64,000 nucleotides of DNA from Heliopora coerulea (Eukaryota > Cnidaria > Anthozoa > Scleralcyonacea > Helioporidae): positions 688,501 to 752,500 of the forward strand of contig JASJOG010000022.1 of the NCBI GenBank assembly GCA_030142905.1. The letters are read 5' to 3'. The translations under genes and the position numbers were made by a program. Position 1 is the stretch's first letter. Every line of letters begins with the position of its first letter. Below are positions 1-12,100 of this stretch, piece by piece. The notes under the pieces are model-generated. The model saw only the letters and a program-made list of their open reading frames with translations. It did no database searches and was not told the DNA's origin.

Positions 1-3000
1 TTACACGTCCAGTTTTCCCATGAAGTTCTCGTTGCTTGTCTTCTAACTTGAATATTATCTTCTCCATGCTTTGTTGGCAAGTCAATGGGATATCGACGAA
101 TGCTTCGAGCTGAGGAACGCGTCGCGTTGACAGTAACAGGACGTTTTAAAGAAAGAGAAGGCAAGTAGTTTTCTCGAGAAATAACACTGTTCAGCGTTGG
201 CTATATATTCGTACAATAAGAGAAACTCTTCCAATTGCCTTTCGCAACAGTGACTCAGTTGGGTACAGGCTTCACTTTGTTCTCTCTGGTATTACCATCA
301 GGGGATTAGCGCAAAGCATCAACCAAAGTAGATGTCAGTTGTCGGTGCTGGCGTATAGGCGCTGTTTGTACAAGAGACGAAAGACTGTACCAAATCGATG
401 TACAACCAGTTCACAAAGTCTGCAAGTACAGGAACTTAAAAATTGTGGCCACCACGTTACCAGTGTTAAGGGAATAAAAGCAAAAACTAAGAGTCATTAA
501 AGTGGCCAGACTTGCAGTTAAATCTTTGCTAAACTCCTCATTCTCAAGTAGTTCCTCAGAATACTTGATAAGGCGGTATCCAAGAGGACGGAAAGGATTG
601 AATAATTTTCAAAGGATTATGGGATGTATCATTGTTCGCGTAGAACTATGACGTATGAACCTCGAAAACGTCATCGGTAACCAAGTGTTCCAAGTTGATA
701 TTTTGAAATCATATAAATGTTTCGAAGGTTTTGATGTGAAAGTGATTTAGAAATGAGAATTGGATTTAGGGGTCATTTATATCGATAGCTAATAATAAAA
801 TTCAGCGGAATTGCCAGTTCTGAACTTCTTTTTGGCCAACCACGAGTCCTAAGGAAATTTCCTTAATCTGAGAAAATTTTGACCTTCTAGGGTGTTTTAT
901 AAGGAATAAATTTTTTAAGGAATTTCTGGATTTTTCCCAAATGGTGTATTTCTCAGAATATTGTGCTATGAGATAACCACATGAAGGTAAAAGTGTTTAA
1001 AGTAATGAACATAAACACAACAAAAAAGGATTGCTGTCATTAATATGATGACTAAACTTTTTCAGTCTTATTCTGTCTGATCGTCAGTTAAACACTTCAA
1101 CTAAGCACTACATGTTGGTGCTTGAAAACTTCTTCGCAATAGTTTCATGAACCTAACTGTTGGACACGTCTAATAATTAACAATTATTCATTGATAGCTC
1201 AGTGAATATTGTTGAATAATGCTAATTTGCACTGAGTCTCCTTTGCTTGGCACTATATTACGTTTTGTCATGTATATTATTGACTCCACCCAGCGGGATA
1301 AGACTTGTCAAGAGCGGAGGTCCCACAGGGAAAGAGTTAATTAATAACAGCATACCATGGCTTCTCGCGTAGTTTGGAAAAACACGCACCCATGAGCTTT
1401 TTAAAGACCTCAAGATAGCACTCGTCCTTGTTTTTCGTTCTGTATTGATAGTTTTTGAAAACTGACTCGTGCACTTTTTTTCCAACTGGTCGAGTGTCAT
1501 AACCATGGTATTACCTAGAAAAATCGATTCTCTGTCTATCGGCAATCCGGGGTGAATCACGCATCTCGATATAACGGTACGGCTAACAAAGGTCATAATA
1601 ACAAAGAGATATGGGATTTCAAACCGTTGATTATTGAGTTACCGATATTCTTTGTATTATGATACCCTTTGGTGCAACTTACTTCACCTATATAATCGCA
1701 GTTATTAAACAGCAACCATGAAATTAATTCCTTGAAGGTCGGCATGGTAACTATTGGAATAACAACGAACAGTTTTTACACACCCAACGAGTATTCTTTA
1801 ATGCTGAGCTGTTGACTTGTTAAATCTGGCCCTCGTAATTAAGCTAGTTGGCTCTCGTTATATAAATGAAGAAACCTAAATAACTCACTTAAGAATATAA
1901 GTTGTAGTGTTGTTGTCTATAACTCCAGCTGACAGAAGGCGTCACTACTGTCAACCGAAGAGAGCCGACCATGAATTATGTAGCGGTTGGCCTTCCAGAG
2001 AAATCGTGAGCTGTTAAAGAATGTTTGGCAATTTTCGTCGATTCTATCGTTCCTCTGGAGGAGTTATGCCAATCTTTAGCTAGAAACGTTGATTCCAACC
2101 TTTTCTGTTTGGTGGTCATGCTCTCAAACGTTTGTCTGCAGCTAATTTTTGCCGTTGAAAAATCTGACGAACAGAGACCTTTCCGGTTTCACTAATATAG
2201 ACCGGGTCACACTCACACGGAATATTGCGCACTTGGGCTTCCAATTCGACCTGCTGTATGTATACCTTTGTACATCTCCATCTTTGTGAGGGTAAAGAAG
2301 GAGTACACTCGCCCAAAGCTGGAGTATTACTATATAATCTTTCGGAGCCATATTCCGTTTGAGTGTGGCTTGCCAAACGTTGAAGGCGGAAAAAATCTGT
2401 CAACCCATCTCAAAGATCACAAGATCCGCATGTGGCTCTGTAAGTCCACTAGAAACATCTGCGAAGCCAAACACGCGTGGGAGCATGACCACCAAAGAAA
2501 ATGCGAGGAATTTACGCTTCTAGGCACTTCTCAAGCATTACCTTTCTAGACAAGTGAGAGAATTGATAAAAACGTCAACACAGAATGGTTTTATTTAATA
2601 AACCGCTAATGCTTAACAATTATTCGATATGGTTGATCATTATAGCGAGAATTATTGAGGGTCATGTTTGTGTTCACTTCTCAAAACCTAAAATTAAACG
2701 CTGTTGCTAATAAGTCGGTATTTCCTGTTAAAACGAGATGGTATTTTAGACCTTCTAACTGTGAAATTTTTTGGCAGGCGTAGACCCACTTCTGGGTTGG
2801 AGCATGTCACCGGTCATCAGAAAATTATAGTTCAGATTTCTATCTGCACTCAGGAACGTTTTCTCTTTCAAACTTTGTTCAATGACGTTAAAGCCAAGAC
2901 AGTTTTTGAAAAGGAATAAATACTCCACAAACGCTTTTCCAGGCATTCAGAATGGCTTCGAATGCAGCACGGAGAAGCCAGAACATTACCACTACCAGGT

Positions 3001-3630
3001 TTCTTGAGCAGTGTTCTAAACATCGTACAGCAAAGTCTAGCCAGACGGCAGATTTCTGATTGTTGTGAGGGGTTAGAATTGGACAACTCCATTTTAACGC
3101 TTTTAAGTGTGCGATTTTCTGTGTGCTCCAAACAATCATTGATCACGCATATTTCCATTTGTAGTCTTCACATCTTCCTGGCCCCACAAAAGACTTGATA
3201 GATCATTTCTACATTTTCACGATCTTGGTAATTGAGACAGTGAGAAATTCAGGCTTTACTGAACGAGAAACAGCAATTGACAAACTAGAATTATTTCAAA
3301 ATATTTGGCAGAAGTTTGAACAAGAATTCTTATTAAATTTGAACGAGAATTCTGAGTTTAGTAAGGTTTGCTTCACGGCCGTAAAATGAAGTACTCCGTT
3401 TACCTGCGTGTTGCCTCTTTTTATAACTCCGTATTGGTCGGTGAAAAAACGCTTGGTCACATGCCTTTTTCATGGCGGTCAACGTAACGGTTCCATTGTT
3501 AGAACCCAGTTAGTAATTTTTCTGGTTTTATTTTGGTGTCAGTTATTCAAAATATGATTAAAAGAATATTTACATACATATAAAAGAATTCATTAAAAAA
3601 GCACAAGGGTTTGCGGTAACGTCATGCTGT
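1..3630. other. Gene-free left flank
   Basis: AT-rich sequence with no exon I can support. The only coding signal is the GIY-YIG remnant near 2.1-2.5 kb. A 112-codon open frame on the minus strand at 1258-1596 has no recognisable similarity or splice context. Confidence 0.5.
2116..2549. mobile_element. Penelope-like GIY-YIG endonuclease remnants
   Basis: Minus strand about 2160-2260 reads VRNIPCECDPVYISETGKVS, the start of the GIY-YIG domain of Penelope-like retroelements (usual form IPCECGKVYIGETGR). Plus strand about 2345-2545 reads IPFECGLPNVEGGKNLSTHL then KDHKIRMWLCKSTRN and AKHAWEHDHQ, the following part of the same domain. The two pieces lie in opposite orientation, so the locus is a rearranged or inverted remnant. 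Confidence 0.6.
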
Positions 3631-3638
3631 TTATTGTG

Positions 3639-3762
3639 CCGCAAACTCTCGCGCCTTTTGAATGAATTTATCGTCATGCCAAGCTTTAAATCTCTTATAT
3701 AAAGGAGTATTTAACGCTTTTGGGACTAGAGGTCTCCCTTGATGAGGAAGATCGTCTGGCAT
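3639..3762 (-). CDS. Candidate terminal exon of an unidentified gene
   Basis: On the minus strand a strong acceptor (TTTTTACTCTGGCTAATGCCAG) is followed by DLPHQGRPLVPKALNTPLYK then RFKAWHDDKFIQKAREFAAQ, a stop and an overlapping AATAAA. It looks like the last exon of a gene between here and 9 kb, but I see no convincing upstream exon and do not recognise the product. Confidence 0.3.
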
Positions 3763-4357
3763 TAGCCAGAGTAAAAACAGTAGGGTACTCGTTGCTAGTC
3801 GAGAAACATTATATGGCAATCAAAACAAATGTCTTGCTATTTTCGTAATATCTGTTAAGTATTTGTTGGTAAAGAGGGGCCGCTGACTCATCTACTTTCT
3901 GTCACAAAAAACCCGAAACTATATTTCCCGGAATTGTGGCATTCATTTAACGACAAAAGTTTTTTTAGTTAATGTATCTACCGTATTGAGAGGATTTAAA
4001 TGAGGTAAAATAGCTTTTAGAACGAAATATTTTCAGAGATACCATGCTTTAAAAATATCCATTAGTAGCATAGTGAGTATTTTCAAAACCGTGGCCGGGA
4101 GATAAAGAGTCTGTGCCCTAAAAGGGCAGATGCCGTTACGGTGTCGTTAAAGTTATCAGCAAGATCCAAGACTGTGCACACCCTTACATAATTTTAGGCG
4201 AATTCACCAGTTTATCCGGATTTTCTTTCAAGACAGAAGTTCAAAAAATTCATCACTTAGGTGGTCTTTTTGCATCCTCAGGAAAATATTTGACTTGTGT
4301 ACTCCTCCTGATCTTTAGCTCCGCCGAAACAATTCAAATGCAATCTGGTTCACTTAA

Positions 4358-5201
4358 GGCGGATTTCCAGTGAGTGTAAAAAGTCGCGCGGGCGATGTCG
4401 TTCTTTCAGTCGATTGGCTAATATTGGCTGACGCAAAATGTCGCCTGGAAAAGTTGACTAGTGTTCAAGTCAACAATAGAATCAGGGGGCGGATTAGCCC
4501 ACCGGGCTACCGGGCGATCGCCTGGTGGGCCCTCCCTTGGGAGGCCCCTTTGAGGAACTGGAGCTTCAATAGTCAAAGCCTTTGTCTGATGATTTCGAAA
4601 GTTTTTTATTTGTGGAATGCTAGCGCCTAGCGGATAGGGCGCCGCGATACTCCGCGATAGCAGTCAAAGGACACCAAAAGGCCGATATCACGAAAATTAA
4701 CACAGCAACAAGAAGCTTTGAAGAATAGTGCGAAAATTCCGAAGATAACAACATGGATGCACAAAGAAATCGATGGACAACTGTCAAATGGTAAGGACCG
4801 ATCGCTAAAGGAAAATTTAAAAACTAAAAACTAGATTGCAAAGCACGTTATCCAACAAGCACCTTGAATCGTTATTATTAATTAGTGTAGAAAGCCTACT
4901 GTTAAACTCTAAACTAAGTACCGAGAGCATTATTGACAAAGTAGCCCTACATTCCTCAGAATTTCGCAGACTGTTGTTGCGTCAATAACAATCGTTAGCA
5001 CTCACTGATGCCTTAGTTGAACGCCTTTTCATTGATATGTCGTTTGAATTTATATATATCACAACGTCTACAATATTGTACCAAGTTGATTAAAACTTTG
5101 CGATAACGACGTCACAAAGAGGGGGCCCTTATGAACTGAATCCCGGGCCCACTCCAGCGTGCTAATTCGCGCGACTTTTTACACCGACTGGAAATCGTTC
5201 T
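4358..5201. mobile_element. Non-autonomous TTAA-flanked inverted-repeat DNA transposon
   Basis: TTAA at 4354-4357 and 5202-5205 flanks an 844-base segment with imperfect terminal inverted repeats: GATTTCCAGTGAGTGTAAAA then AGTCGCGCG at the left, and its complement (CGCGCGACTTTTTACACCGA then CTGGAAATC) at the right. TTAA duplications are typical of piggyBac and Kolobok superfamilies. The GC-rich 86-codon frame inside has no recognisable product. Confidence 0.65.
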
Positions 5202-6857
5202 TTAAGGAGGTCTATGATTTCTAATCCTGTAAAATGACCAGACCTAAGAAATTCCAAATACTCCCTGTTAACTAATTCTATGTTTAGTATGTTTATTGCC
5301 AGCGCATCAAATTATTCAGTATATGAAACAAGTCAAGTATGAAAAAAAGGCAATTTCTCAAGACGTTTTCTAAAAGTGACACGGCTTCACTGACGGTCAA
5401 CTGTTTTTCACCGTTAAATTTTGTCGTTCAGTTATCTCGTCTGCCTTTTATGTTTAACATAACGTGGTAGTATTATATAATTATTAACACTCATCCATAT
5501 GGAAAAGTTTGGCTAATGATTGAGCTAGCATTTTGAAATGTCTGATATGCTCCAATAATGGTCTGCTATAGTCAATCCACAAAATATACAGTGCGTTTAA
5601 ATCCTTCATTTGCTTCCTGAATAATGTGGAAGACATTAACATGACTTTGCCAAAAGCTTAAATATATAAAACTCTAACGGTTAAATCCCACTAATTTTAT
5701 TCAGTTTTGGTATTACACCTCGAACTTGGAACTTTTTCAAGATAGTTTTACAAATATTATCGAGTGCTACCGAAAAACACGGCAGCTTTTTCCCACTTAT
5801 TTGAAGAAGATATTAAAATCTCAGCGAAATATTATTATATTTTTGGAAAGGCTTGGTATTAAACATTGTTGGCTTTCCTGAAGAAGTCGACGAGGGATAT
5901 TATACTTGATATTGATTTATTGTCCCTCTTTTGCACCTGACTTCAGTGAATATTTTGGAAATTATGTAACTGACTTCAGTGAATATTTTTATCATCGTAT
6001 ATAGCCACTATTTAAGTAATTGGCGAAAGCAACACCTGTTAAGGGAAAATTCCAAACGTTTGTAGATTTCAGAACGCCATTAAATATAAAACATCTGGTC
6101 GTGAGCAATTTAGGATATTTTACAGAGAATGATTAAACTTTATGGCCAGCCGTACAACCTCGAATTTTCACAAAAACTTAAAGGCTCCGAAACAAAGTTA
6201 CGAGAATACATTGGATGTTTCATTTAACAATGCACTTCAGCTGAAAATATTTTTGCACGAAAGTCTTTGTTTTCTTGTTTTTTAAAATATGTTTTGAGGA
6301 TGCCGCTATTTTTAAACAAGCTGTTAGAAATTCAACCATTCCCTTGAGCCACCGTTAACCTTCACTACCATTTAATAATAGTGTTAGCTGCACTTTTATA
6401 CAACCGATTCGACCCCATGGGCAGTGAAGAACTTACAGCCAGGCCTGTGAGCTTAATTACTAAATTTACCGAGCATGAGGTCTGTCTGGGAAAGTATTTG
6501 CGTGAAGTTTTCATACAGATCAAGCAACGCAGGAGTAATATCTCATTTCATTTCTCTGAATACAGTTGATTGATCAGTTTAAAAAAAACTAACGTAAAAT
6601 GCCCTATAAATCACATTATGTGAAAAATTCAATGGCAAAGAAATCATTTAATGACAAGCACCGACTGTTAGCTTATAACACCTACTTAATTTAGTTAATA
6701 TTTATGTTAGGTTATTGATCACAGTTATCACTATTTCCCGCCATTCATCCGCTAGTCCAATCAAAATTCAATGCGTAATTTAAGTATACTCAAGTTCAAA
6801 CGGCGCTTCCGGAGTTACTGGTCGACTTGAAAATCTACGCTACCATCGACCTATATC

Positions 6858-7099
6858 AGACCCCGTTCACACGATACCGGTACGAAACTGCACCGGTATC
6901 AAAATATCACGGTACAAACCTGTTCACATGATACCGGTAGAGGTACAGTTTCATTACGGTTTCACATTAAGGTTTCAAATCGTTACAGTTAGCATCACGG
7001 TCTCATGCTTTTTCATACCGGTACCGTGTGAATGCAAGGCCTAACCGTAATAATTTCGTTATGGTTTCATTTCGTACCAGTATCGAGTGAACGGGGTCT
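6858..7099. mobile_element. MITE with AGACCCCGTTCAC ends
   Basis: About 240 bases bounded by inverted repeats AGACCCCGTTCACACGATAC and, at the right, GTATCGAGTGAACGGGGTCT. The interior carries further copies of the GATACCGGTAC / GTTCACA words, so subterminal repeats are present. No coding capacity; target-site duplication not clear. Confidence 0.65.
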
Positions 7100-8627
7100 C
7101 AATCTATTCTACCTCGAACAAGCAAGCCAGGAGACCAAAGTAAGATCACTGTAATTACTTAGAACATGTATATTGATTAGCGATCGTGATTATCTATGTT
7201 AGAAGCGTGCAAATTACTGTTGATTCAATGCCAGCATCTAGTTTTGGGCGCGCAGAGTAGTTTAATTATGCTTTACTTCATTCTTAGTTCAAACCAACAT
7301 TATCGAAAAACGCTATCGAAATCAACATCAACACGATCAACTCAATTCCTAACTCAAGAAATTCTACTATGGTAAATATTTTAAGAGCGGTGATAATTAA
7401 ACCTTGAATGAGTGTTGAGAGTTTGCGTTTGAATGCTTTTGGATTGCTTGTAATGAATCCTACACCGACTTTGTCAACCTTGTAAGGATTTCGTGATTTC
7501 TCTCTGCTACCCTACCCTACAGCAGAAGTACTTGGAAAAGTCCCGGAAGGTGAGGTTGCTATTTTCGTGAAAAACCAAGTATGACGTCAACTGGTGTATG
7601 TACCCTAGAGTGCCCAGATGTACACGTAACAATGAACTCCTCTGATGTCACGCTTGTTGTCATGTCTATTCAGAAGAATGTAACTACTTCTGATACAGTC
7701 TATCGTTCTTTCATATATCATGCACTAGTGGTATCATATCTGAATTTTACCAGTATAAAAGGTTTATTTTTTTCATTTATTTCGTACTCCCTTTTGAACG
7801 TCTGTTTAAGTTTTTTAGACAGTCAAATTGCAGTTTTCCTTTAATGAGAAACCATATATAAGCCACTTTAGGCATCGGATATTTAGAAAAGAGATGAATA
7901 TTTAGAGATGAGACGGTTATCATGCATCAAGTAGAGAAGACAAGTTTTTCTGAAAGAATCTATACCAGTTCTCAGCAGCATGGCCAGAACTACATTGGTG
8001 GGAAGGCCTGGGAACTCAAAGCACGGTTACAGAGAATTTTGGGGCTGGGAGAAAACCTACTGGTTAAATTCAGAATTTTAGATCTCCATATACTGATTCG
8101 AGGCAATCTAAGATGTTCTGTGTAATATTTCAGGCAATAACTTTACCAGACAGATAAAATTTGGGGGGAGCACATGCCAACTAGGCACTCCGCTCAGCGA
8201 CACCACTGTCAGTTTTACGGTTCCTTACCTGTGCCAAGGCTAAGAAGCTTTAAAGCATATTCATACCCCCTCATTTACAACAGTAAGTCCTCAAAACAAG
8301 GGAGGAAAATATCTGAAGTATTTACTCCGATTATCATGAACATAAAATTTACAGAAAGAAATAGAGTTTTTCTTTCTCAGGTGGTTATGCAGGTGCATAC
8401 GACAATCTATCCCAGTTTTCATGCATGGAACAAATATTACTGCTATCATAGCCCGATGGCATGATTTGTAAAAGAATCAGGGAAATGGTCAAACGAGTCT
8501 CCAGTGGATGAAAATTATAGAAAACATCTTTAACTGACATTCAAATATGAATGCGCTCAAACTTGCTTCATGTCAATGCAAGATGACGCAAGTCAATCTG
8601 GTGGCTTAACGAGGGGCAAGTTAAAAT

Positions 8628-8831
8628 GTGCAACAGTTTGGATCTTCATGTGGCCAGGTGTTACGCATCGGAATTTTTCCTATGGGGTGCAATAGGACAC
8701 TACTAGTGCTCGTGTCTCTCATCTCAGGTTTTTTCCTGATACTCCTGTTTCCTCTTATAGTAACGACCGACCCACGAGGGATTGAAGCCCTAGTGAACGG
8801 CTTTCGAGAACAGTTTATTCATATTGGATAA
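8628..8831 (+). pseudogene. Possible retroelement fragment
   Basis: 67-codon frame with a hydrophobic stretch (LLVLVSLISGFFLILLFPLI) and an end EALVNGFREQFIHIG, which vaguely resembles the LLxGFxxGF block of DIRS-like tyrosine-recombinase retroelements. Too short to be sure; may be noise. Confidence 0.2.
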
Positions 8832-9067
8832 CCTATTCAGCTATAACTTAAGACACGTTATTTTACTTTGATCTACGGGGTAAAAAAATCATAATATAGA
8901 CATATATACGTTCTCACTGTACTTATCACATACATCATGCATATCATCATACATACACATATCATCATGCGCTGAATGAAACGAGTTTTGTCTCAATGCT
9001 AATCATACACGAAGGACTCGATCATCATATTATAATATTCGATACGAACGTAAGCAAAGTAGCAGAA

Positions 9068-9139
9068 TCATGAGGAGTTCGCGTCTTTCTTTCTTCCAGT
9101 CTTTTTCTCGTTCAATTTTCGCAGTCGCTCACGCGTTTG
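9068..9139 (-). CDS. CEP295: CEP295 terminal exon
   Basis: 72 bases including the TGA at 9070-9068. QTRERLRKLNEKKTGRKKDA then NSS and stop matches the human C-terminus KTLEKLRAKNTC. Acceptor TTGTCAG. It is 6.2 kb from exon 19 because a hAT element, a palindromic repeat and satellite sequence sit in the intron. No clear poly(A) signal was assigned downstream. Confidence 0.88.
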   Translation of the reverse strand, partial: QTRERLRKLNEKKTGRKKDANSS

Positions 9140-12100
9140 CTGACAAAACAAGAAATAAAATAATTTTGAACATGATATTCATTAGCAACATTTATCAGGG
9201 AAGTGCCGGATATCACTTTACCAAACTACCGGATCTCGGAGACTGAAGAAAAGGAAAAACGTGAATTAATTTAAGGAAGGAAATATGCAAACTGTTTCGT
9301 GCATTTCTAACATAATTTATTTTGAAATTGAAACCAAACCTACATATGAGTAAGACTTATGTTTTATAGGTTTTACATCAGAACTGTCTTTGTAGCCTGC
9401 GAATTGTTAGCATCAAATGCTTACAGACATACTCAGAAATACGTTTCCACCGCCTTTTCTGCTTGGAAGAATGCTAGCTATATCTGGTAAATATCCCGTG
9501 GATTTTTACCGGTCACCGGACAGCAAACTTTACCAGATCCGGCACATCCCTATAATTTATGAGGAAAATCATATGGTTTGTGAAAAGGCTTATTCTCCCT
9601 TGGATAAATATGGGGTTTCCTTCTCGCTAGCAAATGCGTTTCTACAAGGGGAATAATTTTCTAGTAAAATAACATTCGAAAAGTGTCTTTAATGTAACCC
9701 ACGACCAACCGACAGTTTCAAAAAGTAAGACAAAACATATTCCGAAAAACAGTGTCATCTTGTAAACTCAAGATTCGAACTATTTTAGAGACGAAAGTGA
9801 AATGGTAATATTTCGATTTTATTACTTGGTCTGAAGATGATTTTGTAGTAAAATCGAAATATTACCATTTCATTTTCGTCTCTTATATAACACGAATCTT
9901 GAGTTTACAAGATGACACTGTTTTTCGGAATATGTTGTCTTTAATGTATTAACCGGAAATTGTGACGTCAGGCACCAGGATTAAAGGCTCATGTAAACAC
10001 TTCTAATAACAAACAGGTAATTTTTCGGGGATTTTTCTTTCTTTGGTGGGGGACGACTTTACTGTAATTTTGATAACAACAGACCAATCTTAACAATGAA
10101 GTCATTGACTAAGACAAGCCGCTAGCTTACTCGGAGATAAAACGTAAACAAGACTTCATAGTATCTCAGCTCTTCCTGGGTTGCAATGTCTTTTTCACGG
10201 CAAAAATGTCAGTAATGAAAATTATGGTATTTTTAGTACTTCTATCTTGCTGTCGAGGCAGTGACTCTCCACAGGTGCTAAAACAATATATTGTTTGCGC
10301 GTGATCTCATTACAACCTAGGTCTATTTCGACCAGGAAGTTTATAATGTCAGCGGGTTTATTGCAAGGTTTCCATATAACTTTGAAACAAAAAATACTCA
10401 AATTGTGGTCGGGATTCATTGAAACCAACTTGAAAGGAATCTTTATTGCAACTGTGTTTAAAACATAATAACAACGTACATAAAAACGTTAGAAGTTTCA
10501 ATCGACCGATTTCGATCTTTGTAGGTGAAAACAATAAAACTGTAATTATTACAAAGACCGTATTGATAATCCTGATATTTATTTACAGTATCTCTTGCTT
10601 ATTTACATAACTAGTGAACCTAGTTTATTATGTACTACTTTCTTATTGTATTTATGCTTTTTACTGACGCAAAGATCTAAGCTATTCGATCGAAACGTCC
10701 AATGTTTTTATGAACGTTGTTGTAGCGTTTTAAAACTGTTGACTGTCCAACATTGTCGTCAGACAAAGCTGGATAAAAATATAAGTGTTCAAAGTTGCAC
10801 ACATGATCTGATATTTTCAAAAGGTTCCTGGAAGACGTCTTCAAATCAATGCCAGTTGATAGGCTCGTTACTGGCAAGAATATTATGTTCTTGCGATTTT
10901 GTCAGCTAGAGTAGAACGAGTTCTGTTGTCATGTAACAGTCGATTTGTCCGGTTCAATTGTGTCCGAAAAATGGTTTAAGAATCAAACAGCGTGTTCTAG
11001 GTTTAACTAGACAGTGGCGATAAAAATTCCATTCAAATTTCTGTCAACAAAATTGCATATGTTTTTTTAAAAAATATTTAAACTTTATTACACTTGATTC
11101 CTAATGATCTATAATCTTGAATTTTCTGAGAGTAAGAAAGGCATAAAAATAAAATAAAGTAGAGCAAAATGAAGTAAAATAAAGTAAAAATAAATATTAA
11201 AGAATTCAAGATAAAACAAGACACGCTAAGATAAGCTAATGTAGCAAGCTAAGCTACGCTAAAACAGGCTAGGATAAGAAAGGTTAGGATACGACAAGGT
11301 GAGGTAAGGTAAGGTAAGGTACGGTAAGGTACGGTAAAGACAAGATAAGGACAAGGTAAGGCAAAGCAAGGCAAGGTAAGGACAAGATAAGGACAAGGTA
11401 AGACAATGCAAGGTAATGTAAGGTAATCTAAGGTGAAGTGAGGTAAGGTGAAGTGAGGTAAGGTGAAGTAAGGTAAGGTGAAGTGAGGTAAGGTGAAGTG
11501 AGGTAAGGTGAAGTGAGGTGAGGTGAGGTGAAGTGAGGTGAGGTGAGGTGGGGTGAGGCGGGGTGAGGGAAGGTAAAGTAAGTTAAGATAAATTAAGGAC
11601 AAGATTAGGACAAAGCAAGGCAAGGTGAGGCAAGGTGAGGCAAGGCGAGGCAAGGCGAGGTGAGGTGAAGTGAGGTGAGGTGAGGGAAGGGAAGGAAAGG
11701 GAAGGGAAGGGAAGGGAAGGGAAGGGAAGGTTAGATAAGATAAGATAAATAGCGAATAATACATGGACGCGCAAAGATATGGAATAAACACTAATGTACA
11801 GTCTAAAATGAGGATCAGCCATAATGAAAGTTTTTGTCTGGTTTTGCTCTCAAAAAAGCTCGTTTTGTTCGCAGAAAATGAACGTCCGAAAAACAAACTG
11901 AAATCAACAAACCGCCACCGAGATACGAATTATAAAACGTATGATCTGATTGTTCTAATAAAACGTCCTTCGCGGTTTTTCATTGGATCGTTGAACCAAT
12001 ATCTTTTCATGTAAGAACATTGTATCTTTTACGTGTGATAAAATACAATTTTTCTCAGTGGCCGAAAACGTTGTATCACACTAAAGTCTATGAAATAAAA

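Noticed and set aside
11249..11896. 215-codon minus-strand open frame
   Set aside because: It is the translation of the purine/pyrimidine satellite (PSLPFPSLPF repeats), not a gene.
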